Source: Alphaproteobacteria bacterium (GTDB lineage: Bacteria > Pseudomonadota > Alphaproteobacteria > UBA9219). From it: DNA of 51,141 nucleotides. The notes beneath the pieces were generated by a model. It worked only from the letters and a program-made list of their open reading frames with translations. It had not been told where the DNA came from and made no database searches. The position numbers and the translations under genes were made by a program. This document shows positions 36,989 through 47,859 of this stretch, in pieces; the stretch's first letter is position 1, and each line of letters opens with the position of its first letter. The stretch covers positions 1 to 51,141 of the forward strand of contig JABDFY010000016.1 in assembly GCA_013286365.1 (NCBI GenBank), given 5' to 3'.

Positions 36989-39900
36989 CTAACGATGCAG
37001 CCAAGAGCGCAGCACAGACATCATTTGTTCTGTATCCACGGGCTTTGATAAATAATCCCAAGCACCGGCTTCAATACATTTTTCGCGGTCACCTTTCATA
37101 GCCTTCGCGGTGACAGCAACAATGGGCAGATTCTTCAGCCGTGAAATTTTACGAATTTCTTGTATTGTTTCCATGCCATCCATCTCCGGCATCATGATAT
37201 CCATCAACACGATATCAACATCAGAATTTTCTTTAAGAATATTAATAGCTTCCTGCCCACTGTCAGCCGAGAGAATAACCATCTGTTGCTCTTCCAATAC
37301 ACTGGTGAGCGCAAAGATGTTACGCGCATCATCATCTACGATCAGTACTTTCTTACCTATCAGCGGTTTATTTGAATGGTAGAGATTGTTCAACTCATTA
37401 CGCCGCTCTTCAGGAAGTGTCTCTGTATTGTAGTGCAGATAAAATGTCACCTGATCGAGGAGACGGTCAGCGGAAAGAACCGAGCGCGCCAGCCAAGTTT
37501 CATTCAATCGTCTCCAAGTGGCCTCATCTAACCTGCCCTTTCCGTATACGATTACCGGTATGCGGCTCGGCATTATTTCACAATCTTCTTCTATATGCAC
37601 CAGACTCGTGACGAGCTCGGGCACGGCTGGACTCAAGATGATACAATCGATTGGTTGTTTCAGCAGTTTTTTCTGAGCGGCGGAAGCACTACTCACGGCA
37701 ATTGTTTGGATACCGTCGATGGCCAAGCAATTTACGATCTCTTGGCGCTGCTTGGCATCCGGCTCTACGACAAGCACATTTTTCTTTTCGCGTTGTGTAA
37801 AACTGGCGATAGAATCCAATAACCGATCCAACACATCACGTCGCTGAATGGGTTTGGTGACAAAGGCAAAGGCACCTGATGTAAGGAATGGTCCCTGCGC
37901 TTCATCGGTCGAAATGATGCAAACAGGAATGTGCCTAGTGGCCATGTCATTTTTCAGTCGTTCTAGGACACGCCAGCCCTGCATATCAGGCAGATGAATA
38001 TCCAACAAAATGGAGACTGGTTTGTAATCACGACTTAAGGCAAGTGCTGCCGCGCCAAGCGAAGTTACTAAGCCCTTAAAGCCCTTCTCGCGTGCTGTAT
38101 CGAGCAAGAAACGCGCAAATCCGAGATCGTTTTCTACAATGAGCAGTACCTGGTCTCCTGGCTGGATAAGACCTCTGTCATCCCCAACCTCGTTGACCAG
38201 GCCAACCTCTGACTCGGATTTTGGGATAACTGAAAACTGCTTAAGGTCAGCATCTTTAATAAAGTCGGTAGTTGGCTTGGGTATAAATTCGATACCCAAA
38301 GAGGAAGCATCACCGCTGCCCTGTAATTTGCGCGTACGCGGAGAATAAGTTGCGGGTAAATAGAGTGTAAATGTGCTGCCTCGCCCTGGGCTCGACGAAA
38401 GACGAATTTCACCGCCCAGCAACCGGGCCAGCTCACGGCTAATGGCTAGACCTAGCCCCGTGCCGCCATATTTGCGGCTGGTTGATCCGTCGGCCTGCTG
38501 AAAGGCCTCAAATATTATCATCTGCTTATCTGCCGCAATACCTATACCCGTATCAGTGACTGAAAATGCCAATACTTCTGGAACACGATTGAGATCTTCA
38601 TTGTCAGGAGTCCAACCTGACCGTACAACATCAACCGTGAGGGTCACCTGACCGTTATGGGTAAATTTGAAGGCGTTGGACAATAAGTTCTTGATAATCT
38701 GCTGCAAACGCTTGGCGTCAGTTACCATCGACTTCGGTAATTGTGAGTTAAACCGAATAATAAAATCAACGTTTTTGGATTCGGCAACGTGTTTAAAGGT
38801 ACGTAATACGTATCCGTTGAGATCATCCAATCGCAACTCGCTACTTTCGACCACAACCGTACCAGACTCGATTTTAGAGAGATCGAGAATATCGTTAATC
38901 AGCATCAGTAAGTCGTTGCCGGAGCTATGAATGGTTTTGGCCGAGTCAGTTTGCTTCAACGTCAGGTTGCCATCGGGGTTTTTGGTCAATTGATCTGATA
39001 AGATGAGTAGGCTGTTCAAGGGCGTGCGCAACTCATGGCTCATGTTGGCCAAGAATTCAGACTTGTATTTGGATGTAAGTGCAAGCTGCTTCGCCTTATC
39101 TTCAAGTTCCTGGCGGGCTTGTTCAACTTCCTGGTTTTTACGTTCAACTTCCTGATTTTGATCTGCCAACAAACGGGCTTTTTCCTTCAAGGCATCATTA
39201 GTTTGTTGCAACTCTTCTTGTCGGGTTTGAAGTTGTTGGCCAAGCGACTGAGATTGCGTGAGGAGATCTTCAGTACGCATATTGGCTTCGATGGTGTTGA
39301 GCACAATACCAATTGACTCCGTCAATTGGTCGAGTAGTGCTTGGTGAGATGGATTAAAACCATCAAAAGATGCCAATTCGAGGACGCCCTTAGCTTCGCC
39401 TTCGAAGATGAGCGGAAGCACCAACACGCTGCGCGGTGAAGCATCGCCCAGACCCGATGAAATGCGTATATACTCTTGCGGCAAGTTATCGAGCATGATT
39501 TTGCGTTTTTCTACAGCACATTGCCCTAATACGCCCTCACCCAGACCAATATGTTTGCCGATTTGCGCCGTTCCTTCTGAAGCAAAACTGGCGAGCAGTG
39601 TTAGCCGCGGGCCTTCATCTTTGTTGTCGAGCACGTAAAATTCGGCCTGCTGGGCAGATACCACCGGACATAATTCCGACAGCACCATCCGGCCAACGCT
39701 GGTTAGATCCCGCTGGCCCTGTAGCATGCGGCTGAATTTAGCGAGGTTTGTTTTCAACCAATCCTGCTCCGTATTTTTCTGCGTCGTATCACGAAGATTG
39801 CGGATCATCTCATTGATGTTGTCCTTCAAGACCGCAACCTCACCTTGCGCATCGACCGTGATCGATCGTGTGAGATCGCCTTTGGTGACGGCTGTCGCAA

Positions 39901-42766
39901 CTTCGGCGATGGCGCGCACTTGCGTCGTGAGATTTGCCGCCAATTGATTGACATTTTCTGTAAGGCCCTTCCAAGTACCGGAAGCGCCAGGAACCTTGGC
40001 CTGACCACCCAACTGACCTTCAACACCAACTTCGCGCGCCACTGTTGTTACTTGGTCGGCAAACGTGGCAAGTGTATCGATCATACTATTGATGGTATCG
40101 GCGAGTTCGGCAATTTCGCCTTTGGCATCCACAGTGAGTTTGCGTTTAAGTTCGCCATTGGCAACCGAGGTCACAACTTTAGCAATACCGCGCACCTGAC
40201 TGGTCAAATTATTGGCCATCATGTTCACAGAATCTGTTAGATCCTTCCATGTGCCCGACACGCCAACCACCTTAGCCTGACCACCAAGCTCACCCTCAGT
40301 ACCCACCTCGCGTGCGACGCGTGTCACTTCCGAAGCAAAAGAACGTAGCTGATCCACCATCGTATTGACGGTGTTCTTAAGTTCGAGAATTTCACCCTTC
40401 ACATCAACGGTGATCTTCTTGGATAAGTCACCCGCCGCCACTGCCTTAGTAACGTCAGCGATGTTGCGCACTTGACCTGTGAGATTGCCGGCCATCGAGT
40501 TCACAGAATCCGTTAGATCTTTCCAGGTACCGGCGACACCCTGCACATCAGCCTGGCCACCAAGCTTACCTTCGGTACCCACCTCGCGCGCCACACGTGT
40601 CACTTCCGAAGCAAATGATGAAAGCTGATCCACCATGGTGTTAATGGTGTCTTTAAGTTCAAGTATTTCACCAGCTACATCGACAGTAATTTTGCGTTTC
40701 AATTCACCGTTGGCTATAGCTGTCGTAACATCAGCGATGTTACGCACTTGTGCTGTCAGGTTCGATGCCATGAAATTCACCGAGTCCGTGAGGTCTTTCC
40801 AGGTACCGGCAACACCCGGCACATCGGCTTGCCCACCAAGCTTACCCTCAGTACCCACTTCGCGTGCGACGCGCGTCACCTCGGCGGCAAATGAATTAAG
40901 CTGATCCACCATGGCATTAATGGTGTCTTTAAGTTCAAGGATTTCACCCTTCACATCAACGGTGATCTTTTTCGACAAGTCACCGGCTGCAACTGCCTTA
41001 GTAACGTCAGCAATATTACGCACTTGGCCTGTGAGATTGCCGGCCATCGAGTTCACAGAATCCGTTAGATCTTTCCAGGTACCCGAAACACCCTTCACTT
41101 CAGCTTGCCCGCCAAGTTTACCTTCGGTACCCACTTCACGCGCGACGCGCGTCACTTCCGAAGCAAAGGACGAAAGTTGATCCACCATTGTATTGACGGT
41201 GTTCTTAAGTTCGAGAATTTCACCCTTCACATCAACGGTGATCTTTTTCGACAAGTCACCGGCTGCAACCGCCTTAGTAACATCGGCGATATTACGCACT
41301 TGGCCTGTGAGATTGCCGGCCATTGAGTTCACAGAATCCGTTAGATCTTTCCAGGTACCGGCGACATCCTTCACATCAGCTTGCCCGCCAAGTTTACCTT
41401 CGGTACCCACTTCGCGTGCGACGCGCGTCACCTCGGCGGCAAATGAATTAAGCTGATCCACCATGGCGTTAATGGTATCTTTAAGTTCAAGAATTTCACC
41501 CTTCACATCAACGGTGATTTTTCGCGAAAGGTCACCATTAGCAACAGCCGTGGTCACTTGCGCTATGTTACGCACTTGGCCTGTGAGATTGCCGGCCATT
41601 GAGTTCACAGAATCCGTTAGATCTTTCCAGGTACCCGAAACACCCTTCACTTCAGCTTGACCGCCAAGTTTACCCTCAGTACCCACTTCGCGTGCGACAC
41701 GCGTCACCTCGGCGGCAAATGAATTAAGCTGATCCACCATCGTGTTCACGGTGTCTTTGAGCTCGAGAATTTCACCCTTCACATCAACAGTGATTTTTCG
41801 TGAAAGGTCGCCATTGGCAACAGCCGTAGTCACTTGCGCTATATTACGCACTTGGCTGGTAAGATTGCCGGCCATCATATTCACAGAGTCTGTGAGATCC
41901 TTCCAGGTACCGGCAACACCCTTCACTTCAGCTTGCCCACCAAGTTTACCCTCAGTGCCCACTTCGCGTGCAACGCGCGTCACTTCCGAAGCAAAAGATC
42001 GAAGCTGATCGACCATCGTGTTAATAGTATTTTTTAGTTCAAGAATTTCACCTTTAACGTCCACAGTTACCTTTTTGGACAAGTCGCCGCCTGCGACAGC
42101 CGTTGCCACTTCCGCAATATTACGCACCTGGCCAGTAAGATTACCGGCCATCATATTCACAGAATCAGTCAAATCCTTCCAGGTACCGGCAACACCCTTA
42201 ACATCAGCTTGACCGCCAAGTTTACCTTCGGTACCCACTTCGCGTGCGACGCGCGTCACTTCGGCGGCAAACGAGGCCAACTGGTCGACCATGGTATTAA
42301 TAGTCTTGGCGGTACGAAGAAATTCGCCTTGCAGTGGACGATTATCAATTTCAAGCGCCATGGTTTTCGATAAGTCGCCTTGCGCCACAGCACCAATCAC
42401 GCGGGCTGTTTCAGTGGTGGGATGCACAAGATTATCGATGAGATCGTTCACAGCTTCGACAGATCCTTGCCAAAAACCGCTAACGCTGCCGAGAGATAAA
42501 CGTTTGCTAAGTTTACCTTCTCTGCCAACAGACATGCGCAAGCGGGTAAGTTCCGCCGCCAACTGTTCATTCATTTCCACGACTTCATTAAAAGCATCGG
42601 CTACTTTGCCGGCTACGCCAGTCCATTCGGCCGGCAACCGGACACTTGGCTGTCCTTTTTTTAAAGCGGTCAGCGCGTATAATAATACCGCCATCTCGCC
42701 GCCCTTCGCGATGGGCTCATCGATTAATTGGAGTGCTGGTTTTGCAGGCGTCATATATGGGGCCAT
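36989..42766 (-). CDS. Giant soluble hybrid histidine kinase with nine HAMP-type repeats (fungal group III/Nik1-like)
   Basis: 1925 residues without a membrane segment. A divergent first unit (about 75-165) is followed by nine 92-residue repeats (169-996), each with [19 protein letters not shown] then [10 protein letters not shown] and the VKGEILELK(N/D)T half, i.e. two HAMP-like halves per unit. Then come a GAF domain (about 1020-1160), a coiled coil (1165-1235), HisKA with [12 protein letters not shown] (His1244), HATPase ([20 protein letters not shown]), and three receivers: one at about 1525-1640, a second at about 1655-1770 that lacks the phospho-Asp (ILSPAVPEL), and a third with Asp1856 in [12 protein letters not shown] and Lys1908. 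The repeats are those of the fungal osmosensing kinases Nik1/Os-1 and their bacterial relatives. The start is uncertain: no clear ribosome binding site precedes the ATG at 42766 or 42754. Confidence 0.95.
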   Translation of the reverse strand: MAPYMTPAKPALQLIDEPIAKGGEMAVLLYALTALKKGQPSVRLPAEWTGVAGKVADAFNEVVEMNEQLAAELTRLRMSVGREGKLSKRLSLGSVSGFWQGSVEAVNDLIDNLVHPTTETARVIGAVAQGDLSKTMALEIDNRPLQGEFLRTAKTINTMVDQLASFAAEVTRVAREVGTEGKLGGQADVKGVAGTWKDLTDSVNMMAGNLTGQVRNIAEVATAVAGGDLSKKVTVDVKGEILELKNTINTMVDQLRSFASEVTRVAREVGTEGKLGGQAEVKGVAGTWKDLTDSVNMMAGNLTSQVRNIAQVTTAVANGDLSRKITVDVKGEILELKDTVNTMVDQLNSFAAEVTRVAREVGTEGKLGGQAEVKGVSGTWKDLTDSVNSMAGNLTGQVRNIAQVTTAVANGDLSRKITVDVKGEILELKDTINAMVDQLNSFAAEVTRVAREVGTEGKLGGQADVKDVAGTWKDLTDSVNSMAGNLTGQVRNIADVTKAVAAGDLSKKITVDVKGEILELKNTVNTMVDQLSSFASEVTRVAREVGTEGKLGGQAEVKGVSGTWKDLTDSVNSMAGNLTGQVRNIADVTKAVAAGDLSKKITVDVKGEILELKDTINAMVDQLNSFAAEVTRVAREVGTEGKLGGQADVPGVAGTWKDLTDSVNFMASNLTAQVRNIADVTTAIANGELKRKITVDVAGEILELKDTINTMVDQLSSFASEVTRVAREVGTEGKLGGQADVQGVAGTWKDLTDSVNSMAGNLTGQVRNIADVTKAVAAGDLSKKITVDVKGEILELKNTVNTMVDQLRSFASEVTRVAREVGTEGELGGQAKVVGVSGTWKDLTDSVNMMANNLTSQVRGIAKVVTSVANGELKRKLTVDAKGEIAELADTINSMIDTLATFADQVTTVAREVGVEGQLGGQAKVPGASGTWKGLTENVNQLAANLTTQVRAIAEVATAVTKGDLTRSITVDAQGEVAVLKDNINEMIRNLRDTTQKNTEQDWLKTNLAKFSRMLQGQRDLTSVGRMVLSELCPVVSAQQAEFYVLDNKDEGPRLTLLASFASEGTAQIGKHIGLGEGVLGQCAVEKRKIMLDNLPQEYIRISSGLGDASPRSVLVLPLIFEGEAKGVLELASFDGFNPSHQALLDQLTESIGIVLNTIEANMRTEDLLTQSQSLGQQLQTRQEELQQTNDALKEKARLLADQNQEVERKNQEVEQARQELEDKAKQLALTSKYKSEFLANMSHELRTPLNSLLILSDQLTKNPDGNLTLKQTDSAKTIHSSGNDLLMLINDILDLSKIESGTVVVESSELRLDDLNGYVLRTFKHVAESKNVDFIIRFNSQLPKSMVTDAKRLQQIIKNLLSNAFKFTHNGQVTLTVDVVRSGWTPDNEDLNRVPEVLAFSVTDTGIGIAADKQMIIFEAFQQADGSTSRKYGGTGLGLAISRELARLLGGEIRLSSSPGRGSTFTLYLPATYSPRTRKLQGSGDASSLGIEFIPKPTTDFIKDADLKQFSVIPKSESEVGLVNEVGDDRGLIQPGDQVLLIVENDLGFARFLLDTAREKGFKGLVTSLGAAALALSRDYKPVSILLDIHLPDMQGWRVLERLKNDMATRHIPVCIISTDEAQGPFLTSGAFAFVTKPIQRRDVLDRLLDSIASFTQREKKNVLVVEPDAKQRQEIVNCLAIDGIQTIAVSSASAAQKKLLKQPIDCIILSPAVPELVTSLVHIEEDCEIMPSRIPVIVYGKGRLDEATWRRLNETWLARSVLSADRLLDQVTFYLHYNTETLPEERRNELNNLYHSNKPLIGKKVLIVDDDARNIFALTSVLEEQQMVILSADSGQEAINILKENSDVDIVLMDIMMPEMDGMETIQEIRKISRLKNLPIVAVTAKAMKGDREKCIEAGAWDYLSKPVDTEQMMSVLRSWLHR
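39779..42262 (-). repeat. Nine tandem 276-bp repeats inside the HAMP kinase gene
   Basis: The nine 92-codon units are also highly alike at DNA level; for example CGTGCGACGCGCGTCAC recurs at about 276-bp steps from 42245 to 40310. The two end units are the most diverged. Copy number could change by recombination or be misassembled. Confidence 0.9.
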
Positions 42767-43151
42767 AAATATATGATAAAAGACCCATTATTATGTACAC
42801 AAGGAAGTATAAACCAGCCATATGGTCCCCTCAAGAGCTTATAAAGAAAATATAAAGACGATTTTTTGTTGTGGATAAGTTTAAGTTCGTCACGTACTAA
42901 ACATTTGGAAGGTAAGCTAAATTTATCTTCATGCCCAGAAGTGTTATAAATCCGAAGCAATAATTGTTCGCGACACAAAGCTACATACTACTGTAATTTC
43001 ATTGCTGGAGTGACTTATAGTATTTTGTTGAAACCTCGCCATCCAAAAGGCGCAGAGAATAAATGCCAATCCCTTAAAAAAACATATTGTTCTTATATTT
43101 CTCCTTCTCGCTTATGAACCAGTCAACACTAATCAGGGATGGTATTTTGCT
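42767..43151. other. Divergent intergenic region, no gene
   Basis: 385 bp between the giant kinase (minus) and the small lipoprotein (plus). A 75-codon minus-strand frame overlaps the kinase start and lacks a binding site. One perfect DnaA-box nonamer (TGTGGATAA, 42870-42878) is present, but alone it does not indicate an origin. Confidence 0.4.
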
Positions 43152-43472
43152 ATGAACAGGTCTGCCTTTATCCTTTTACCCTTGTTTATTTTAGTCAGCT
43201 GCGCATCCGAAACACCGCACGTTGTGCAGGTATCGGCAGATGCACCTGATATTAGTCTCACAAAGGGTATGGCAACACAGGTTGAAATGCCGGAAGGTGA
43301 GCGCGTGCAATCCGTCGTTACCGGTAACCCATCCATCGTAACGGCCGAAAAGGCTGATAATGTCGTAAACCTTGTCCCGGGAAGCAATTCCGGCGAAACC
43401 AACTTAATCGTGCGTGCCTTGGATAGAGACAATCATTCCAAGGTCTATCAATATCGTATTATTGTGCAATAA
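43152..43472 (+). CDS. Small lipoprotein with VirB9/secretin-N-like beta domain
   Basis: 106 residues. Lipobox LVSC with Cys17. The body (about 35-106) has KGMATQVEMPEGERVQSVV, then NPSIVTAEKAD and a GETNLIVRALD...YQYRIIV ending. This order of strands recalls the N-terminal domain of VirB9/TraO/CagX and of pilus-secretin (RcpA/CpaC N-terminal) proteins, where it packs against an outer-membrane ring. No other secretion gene lies close. Only a weak AGGGA far from the ATG. Possible roles: pilotin-like or envelope stress lipoprotein. Confidence 0.65.
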   Translation: MNRSAFILLPLFILVSCASETPHVVQVSADAPDISLTKGMATQVEMPEGERVQSVVTGNPSIVTAEKADNVVNLVPGSNSGETNLIVRALDRDNHSKVYQYRIIVQ

Positions 43473-43510
43473 ACGGCGCGAAGTTTCTCTCATGCCGTCA
43501 TGCTGCGGGT

Positions 43511-45832
43511 TTATGCGTTCTTACGGATACTAACGTTTTGAAGAAACTTTTTCAAAGTCGACTGCGCCGCCTGGAGAGAAATAATATTACCGTATTTACC
43601 CTGGCTATTTGTTGCTGCGCTGATGGCACTGCTTTTTCGGGTACGCGCAACATCACGTAACATTTTTCCAGCCCACCAATAAACGTTATGATCACGAACA
43701 ATACGGCGCAATAAGCGCATGCGCTGCTCCTGCTCTTCAGCACTCATGTGCAAGGCGCGATAAATTGAGTCAGCCATTCCCTTGGTATCGTGCGGATTGA
43801 CAATCAGCGCTTCGAGAAGTTCTTCTGAGGCGCCCGCGAAGGTACTTAGAATAAGAACGCTACGCTCATCTTCACGTGCTGCAACAAATTCCTTGGCCAC
43901 AAGGTTCATACCGTCATGCAGACTGCTAACGATACAAAAATCAGCCGCACGGAACAGTTCGAACACGCTTGGCTGATTGTAGTGCGCAATGATCAATATT
44001 ATGGGTTTCCATGTATCGCGGCCAAATTCTTCATTAATCGTCTCAACAAGTTTGATCGTCTCTTCTTGTATCTCTCGGTAGCGCGGCAAATTGCTACGTG
44101 TAGGCGCCGCTACCTGTATAAAAGAAAATTTACCAATCCAGGAGGGATTTTGGCGAAAAAATCGTGCAATAGCCTGAAAGCGATCCACGATACCCTTCGT
44201 GTAGTCAAATCTCTCTACGCCTACGCCTAACTTTAATTTTTGCGGTAACTGCAATTTTTTTATAACATTTTCACGACACGCCGCGGCCGGCGGTAAGCTT
44301 GCAACAGCAGGTGGTAACCACTCAATAGAGATCGGATAAGGCCGTACGAGTGACGTATGACCGCTTCGCGTAGCTGTTGTCCGCTCACGGTCAATTCGGC
44401 ACTCTAGAAATCTATCGACGGTATCGAAAAAATTATTACAGTGAAACTGCGTATGAAATCCGAGAATATCACTGCCAAGAAGTCCCTTCAGGATCTCTTC
44501 GCGAAATGGACAAATGCTGAAAGCCTCCGCATTAGGCCATGGGATGTGCCAAAAAGTTGCAACAATGGCCCCTGGAAGGCGTTCATGAATTAGTGCTGGC
44601 AATAATGCAAAATGGTAATCCTGGACTAGAATTATAGGCGATTTTGACTTTGCCTCAGCCACCACGGCATCAGCAAATTTACGATTGACCGCCTGATATT
44701 GCCTCCAGTTTTCTTCACGAAAAACTGGTCGAGTAAAAACCATGTGACACAACGGCCATAAACCCTCATTGGCAAACCCATGATAGTAACCTGCCTCTTC
44801 TTCCTCACTAAGCCATACGCGTCTTAGCGTATATGAAGGATTTTCGGGCGGTACAGCGAGATGATCACGGCTATCAACCATCGATTTATCGGCAGAACCA
44901 CTTCCGTGCGCTATCCACGTACCTTTACAAGCACGCATAACGGGCTCCAGAGCCGAGACTAAGCCGCCAGCCGGTGTTTGCAGAATTATATTACCGCTTT
45001 CTTCATTATGAACATAGGGCTCACGGTTGGACACAATGATAATTTCTTCTTTCGGCAATTCGGTTTCTAAAAAGTGTTGAAGAGACGGCGCGGTCCAGAG
45101 ATTACGTGTTGGATTTGTAGACTGCCTATTCTGGCTGCGTCGACGCAAAAGCCGATAAAGATCAAGAACGAGTGGTTTCAATTCCGATGGAATTTTGTGG
45201 CGATCAGCTATTTCGACATTTTTTGTCTGTAGTAATATGCGCACAGTTCTGAGCCAACCGCGCAATGTCATGTAAGCGATCAACAGCGTGGCGAGGACGG
45301 CAACCAAACAAACGGCCAGAAGAAACCCAAATACGATTTTATAGACATCTTGGTAATGCTGCGCCGTATAGCCTAGATCATTTATGATGATTAATGTGCC
45401 AACGGACTTGCCCATATCTAGTAGCGGAAATTTTGCTATTAGTAATTTGTTGCCAGCATTTTTCTGGGGGATAAAAAGAGGATTATTAGCTAAACCCTGG
45501 TTGTCGCCACATAGAAAATTCGATGGAAAATTAGCGCTTCGATAAGACAGCGCTCCTTGTCGGTCACAAAAGCCAATGGCAAACAAATGCCCATCTTGGG
45601 CGATGTTCTGGAACAATTTTCGTATACGATCGCCATCACCCGCAGCTAGTGCTTCCTTCATATCGTCATGTATTGATCCGAAGATTATCTGCGAACGGAC
45701 CTCAAGATCACGCTCCAACCATCGATCAGTCATACGTGATACATAAGGAAAACAGAGATAAATAAGGACAATGAGTAGTACGACAAGCACTAAAAATAAG
45801 CGTCCAAGGATCTTCGTCATTGGGCAACCCAT
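43511..45832 (-). CDS. otsA: Membrane-tethered trehalose-6-phosphate synthase with periplasmic sensor-like domain
   Basis: 773 residues. Residues 1-30 hold one membrane segment, 31-165 a periplasmic domain of about 135 residues, 167-190 a second membrane segment, then a linker; this is the layout of a sensor kinase input. The GT20 domain (about 263-735) has the expected motifs: GGLVSAL (289-295), VQDYH (403-407), WHIPWP (428-433), ERFDYTKGI (540-548) and SLHDGMNLVAKEF (637-649). It would make trehalose-6-phosphate from UDP- or GDP-glucose and glucose-6-phosphate. No OtsB phosphatase domain is fused and no otsB is seen in the window. Start is ATG at 45832 or 45820. The tether could couple an envelope signal to trehalose synthesis. 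Confidence 0.93.
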   Translation of the reverse strand: MGCPMTKILGRLFLVLVVLLIVLIYLCFPYVSRMTDRWLERDLEVRSQIIFGSIHDDMKEALAAGDGDRIRKLFQNIAQDGHLFAIGFCDRQGALSYRSANFPSNFLCGDNQGLANNPLFIPQKNAGNKLLIAKFPLLDMGKSVGTLIIINDLGYTAQHYQDVYKIVFGFLLAVCLVAVLATLLIAYMTLRGWLRTVRILLQTKNVEIADRHKIPSELKPLVLDLYRLLRRRSQNRQSTNPTRNLWTAPSLQHFLETELPKEEIIIVSNREPYVHNEESGNIILQTPAGGLVSALEPVMRACKGTWIAHGSGSADKSMVDSRDHLAVPPENPSYTLRRVWLSEEEEAGYYHGFANEGLWPLCHMVFTRPVFREENWRQYQAVNRKFADAVVAEAKSKSPIILVQDYHFALLPALIHERLPGAIVATFWHIPWPNAEAFSICPFREEILKGLLGSDILGFHTQFHCNNFFDTVDRFLECRIDRERTTATRSGHTSLVRPYPISIEWLPPAVASLPPAAACRENVIKKLQLPQKLKLGVGVERFDYTKGIVDRFQAIARFFRQNPSWIGKFSFIQVAAPTRSNLPRYREIQEETIKLVETINEEFGRDTWKPIILIIAHYNQPSVFELFRAADFCIVSSLHDGMNLVAKEFVAAREDERSVLILSTFAGASEELLEALIVNPHDTKGMADSIYRALHMSAEEQEQRMRLLRRIVRDHNVYWWAGKMLRDVARTRKSSAISAATNSQGKYGNIISLQAAQSTLKKFLQNVSIRKNA

Positions 45833-46264
45833 ATCTTAAGGTATAAGCCTTTAACATTCCCTTTAGTCATCTTCGCTGAGGAGCGAATAGATTTGAGATC
45901 GGTCCTACACTTTTTTTGAACATTCATATTTGTACACGACGGCTCTTTTTGTTCAGCAATTTATCAAAAATGAATATGACCAAACTATGTCGCAGACAGC
46001 TGCGGCGCGACGGCAGAAAGAAATCATTTTTTTATACGCAGCACTGCCAAACACATGAGATTCATATGTCGTAACATTAAATTGACAAGATTTTTGCCCA
46101 ACGTCGCCTCGGGAACAGTGTTGTACCAATTATAAAGTGTCCGTAATTGGTGCTACGCAAATCGAATAGCTTAGCATCTGAGATCGTTTGGCTGTGCCGC
46201 TAGAAAATTAAACATCAGATGTTTGGATATTCTTTACCCAACACTAAGTTCATAGGAGTTACCC
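45833..46264. other. Divergent intergenic region, no gene
   Basis: 432 bp between the trehalose-6-phosphate synthase gene (minus) and the MlaC-like gene (plus). AT-rich, with no open frame of note. Promoters for both genes must lie here. No strong hairpin or repeat was found. Confidence 0.4.
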
Positions 46265-46972
46265 ATGCGTTTGTCTTTAATCGCCGCAATCTCAGCACTA
46301 CTTATCACATCCGCCTCGGATATATATTCCCTACCCTCAGCAGCGGCCGAAACGGCTCCCCCATCTAGCGCTCCATCTGCTCCTGCCGCGGCCACCAATG
46401 CCGATCCATCGCAGCAAACGCCAGCAGCTCAGTTTATCCAAAATCTTGGCAACCAAGCCATCACCATCATGGCTGACAAAAGCCTATCTCCAGATCAACG
46501 TACGCAAAAATATCGTAATATTCTTCACAATTCATTCGATATGCCGACTATCGGTCATTTTGTTCTGGCACGCGCCTGGAATACAGCTACTCCCGACCAA
46601 CAGAACGAGTTCATGAAACTTTTTGAACAGCTCGTGCTTAAAACTTATGGTGATCGCCTCAACTTTTATTCAGGAGAAGGCTTTCAAGTAAAAAGTTCGC
46701 GTCAAGAAAGTGATAAGGACAGTATTGTTGGTAGCGAAATATCACATAGCGACGGTTCATCGCCGACTAAAGTAGATTGGCGCATCCGTCAGGAAAGCGG
46801 AAAACTGGCAGTTATTGATGTCATCATAGAGGGCGTAAGTCAGAGTGTAACGCAACGTGACGAGTACGCCGCTATCATTCAACGTAACGGTGGTAATATT
46901 AATGCTTTGCTGGATTTGATGCGGCAGCGTACACAAGAGACCAAACAGGATACTGTCTCGCAAAACCCCTAG
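46265..46972 (+). CDS. MlaC/HpnM-like periplasmic lipid-binding protein
   Basis: 235 residues with a signal peptide (about 1-28) and an Ala/Pro/Ser-rich linker to residue 52. The MlaC (Ttg2D) domain follows: FIQNLGNQAITIMADKSLSP, FDMPTIGHFVLARAWNTATP and VDWRIRQ...AVIDVIIEGVSQSVTQRDEY. Such proteins carry phospholipids or hopanoids between the membranes. AGGAG is 6 nt before the ATG. The mechanosensitive channel gene follows 36 bp downstream, probably in one transcript. No mlaABDEF genes lie nearby. Confidence 0.9.
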   Translation: MRLSLIAAISALLITSASDIYSLPSAAAETAPPSSAPSAPAAATNADPSQQTPAAQFIQNLGNQAITIMADKSLSPDQRTQKYRNILHNSFDMPTIGHFVLARAWNTATPDQQNEFMKLFEQLVLKTYGDRLNFYSGEGFQVKSSRQESDKDSIVGSEISHSDGSSPTKVDWRIRQESGKLAVIDVIIEGVSQSVTQRDEYAAIIQRNGGNINALLDLMRQRTQETKQDTVSQNP

Positions 46973-47008
46973 AGAAAATATTATTCAACACGTCATCGAG
47001 GATCTTTT

Positions 47009-47608
47009 ATGAACCAACTTACACCATGGTTTAATGCGCACGTTGTTCATATTGATACGGTTCTAGGCTCCATCCTCATTCTCATCTTAGCTGTGCTTGC
47101 GATAGTCTATGTCAATACGGCTCTTTATCGTCTGCTGCTAAGTGTCCGCTCCCGATTTCACCTTTCGTACGAAACCCTGTTGTTTATCATGCGCTCCGTC
47201 AGCATCGCCATGTGGCTTGGCGTTGGTCTGCTACTTCTTGGTTTTTGGGGCGTCAGCGTTTCAGGTCTATGGACAGTTCTGATGAGCATTGGCGCCGTCA
47301 TTGGTGTCGGGTTTCTGGCAGTTTGGACTATGGTCAGCAATATTACAGCAAATCTATTCATAACGATCTGGCGGCCATTTCGTATCGGGGCTACGGTAGA
47401 AATACTTCCAGAAAATTTCCGGGGACGTGTCATTGATCGTAATATGATGTTCACCATCTTGCGCGAAAAGGAAGGCAGTACACTCTGCGTACCCAACAAT
47501 CTATTTTTTCAGAAAATCTTTCGCGTAACCGAAAACAACCAGCAACATTTATTTGAATTTTTTGAGCATGAAGACGCGACGCCCCCAAAAAACCAGGCTG
47601 TTGCCTAA
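47009..47608 (+). CDS. MscS-type mechanosensitive channel protein (small)
   Basis: 199 residues with three or four hydrophobic segments (about 18-46, 55-80, 85-108). The pore-lining and beta-domain junction is visible as SIGAVIGVGFLAVWTMVSNI followed by TANLFITIWRPFRIGATVEI, the MscS signature, then a beta domain (about 118-180). The C-terminal alpha-beta cage of full MscS (286 aa) is missing, so this is a short version. It would release solutes on osmotic downshock. AGGATC lies at the expected distance before the ATG. Confidence 0.88.
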   Translation: MNQLTPWFNAHVVHIDTVLGSILILILAVLAIVYVNTALYRLLLSVRSRFHLSYETLLFIMRSVSIAMWLGVGLLLLGFWGVSVSGLWTVLMSIGAVIGVGFLAVWTMVSNITANLFITIWRPFRIGATVEILPENFRGRVIDRNMMFTILREKEGSTLCVPNNLFFQKIFRVTENNQQHLFEFFEHEDATPPKNQAVA

Positions 47609-47655
47609 TGCGTTGATCGAGTGTCTATCGGGATTGATTTATGAGTAGTTTATGT

Positions 47656-47859
47656 TTAACCAAGTGCACGAAAACACTCTTCTGCCTCTTCTTTCGTCAT
47701 ACCATATTCCTTTTCCATTCTACCTCTTAACCGATTTATTAGATTTTCCGGCGAAATATACGCGCAGCCTTCCCTACGATAATCCGGAACCTCTCTTAAA
47801 CTTGCACTGAGTTGTTGGTGCGATTCCTTCACTTGTACCGGATTACAAATCTCGTTCAT
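47656..47859 (-). CDS. Small CsbD-like protein, 67 aa
   Basis: The C-terminal half EKEYGMTKEEAEECFRALG closely resembles the CsbD protein at 32603-32827 (KEKYGIMREEAEEKLKDLE). The N-terminal half is unrelated. GGAGATTAAAAG precedes the ATG, supporting translation. Function unknown; a stress role is inferred from the similarity. It is convergent with the mechanosensitive channel gene. Confidence 0.65.
   Translation of the reverse strand: MNEICNPVQVKESHQQLSASLREVPDYRREGCAYISPENLINRLRGRMEKEYGMTKEEAEECFRALG

Noticed and set aside
39779..42262. CRISPR-like or satellite repeats
   Set aside because: The 276-bp repeats are coding, in frame and of 92 codons, and correspond to HAMP domain units; there are no spacers.
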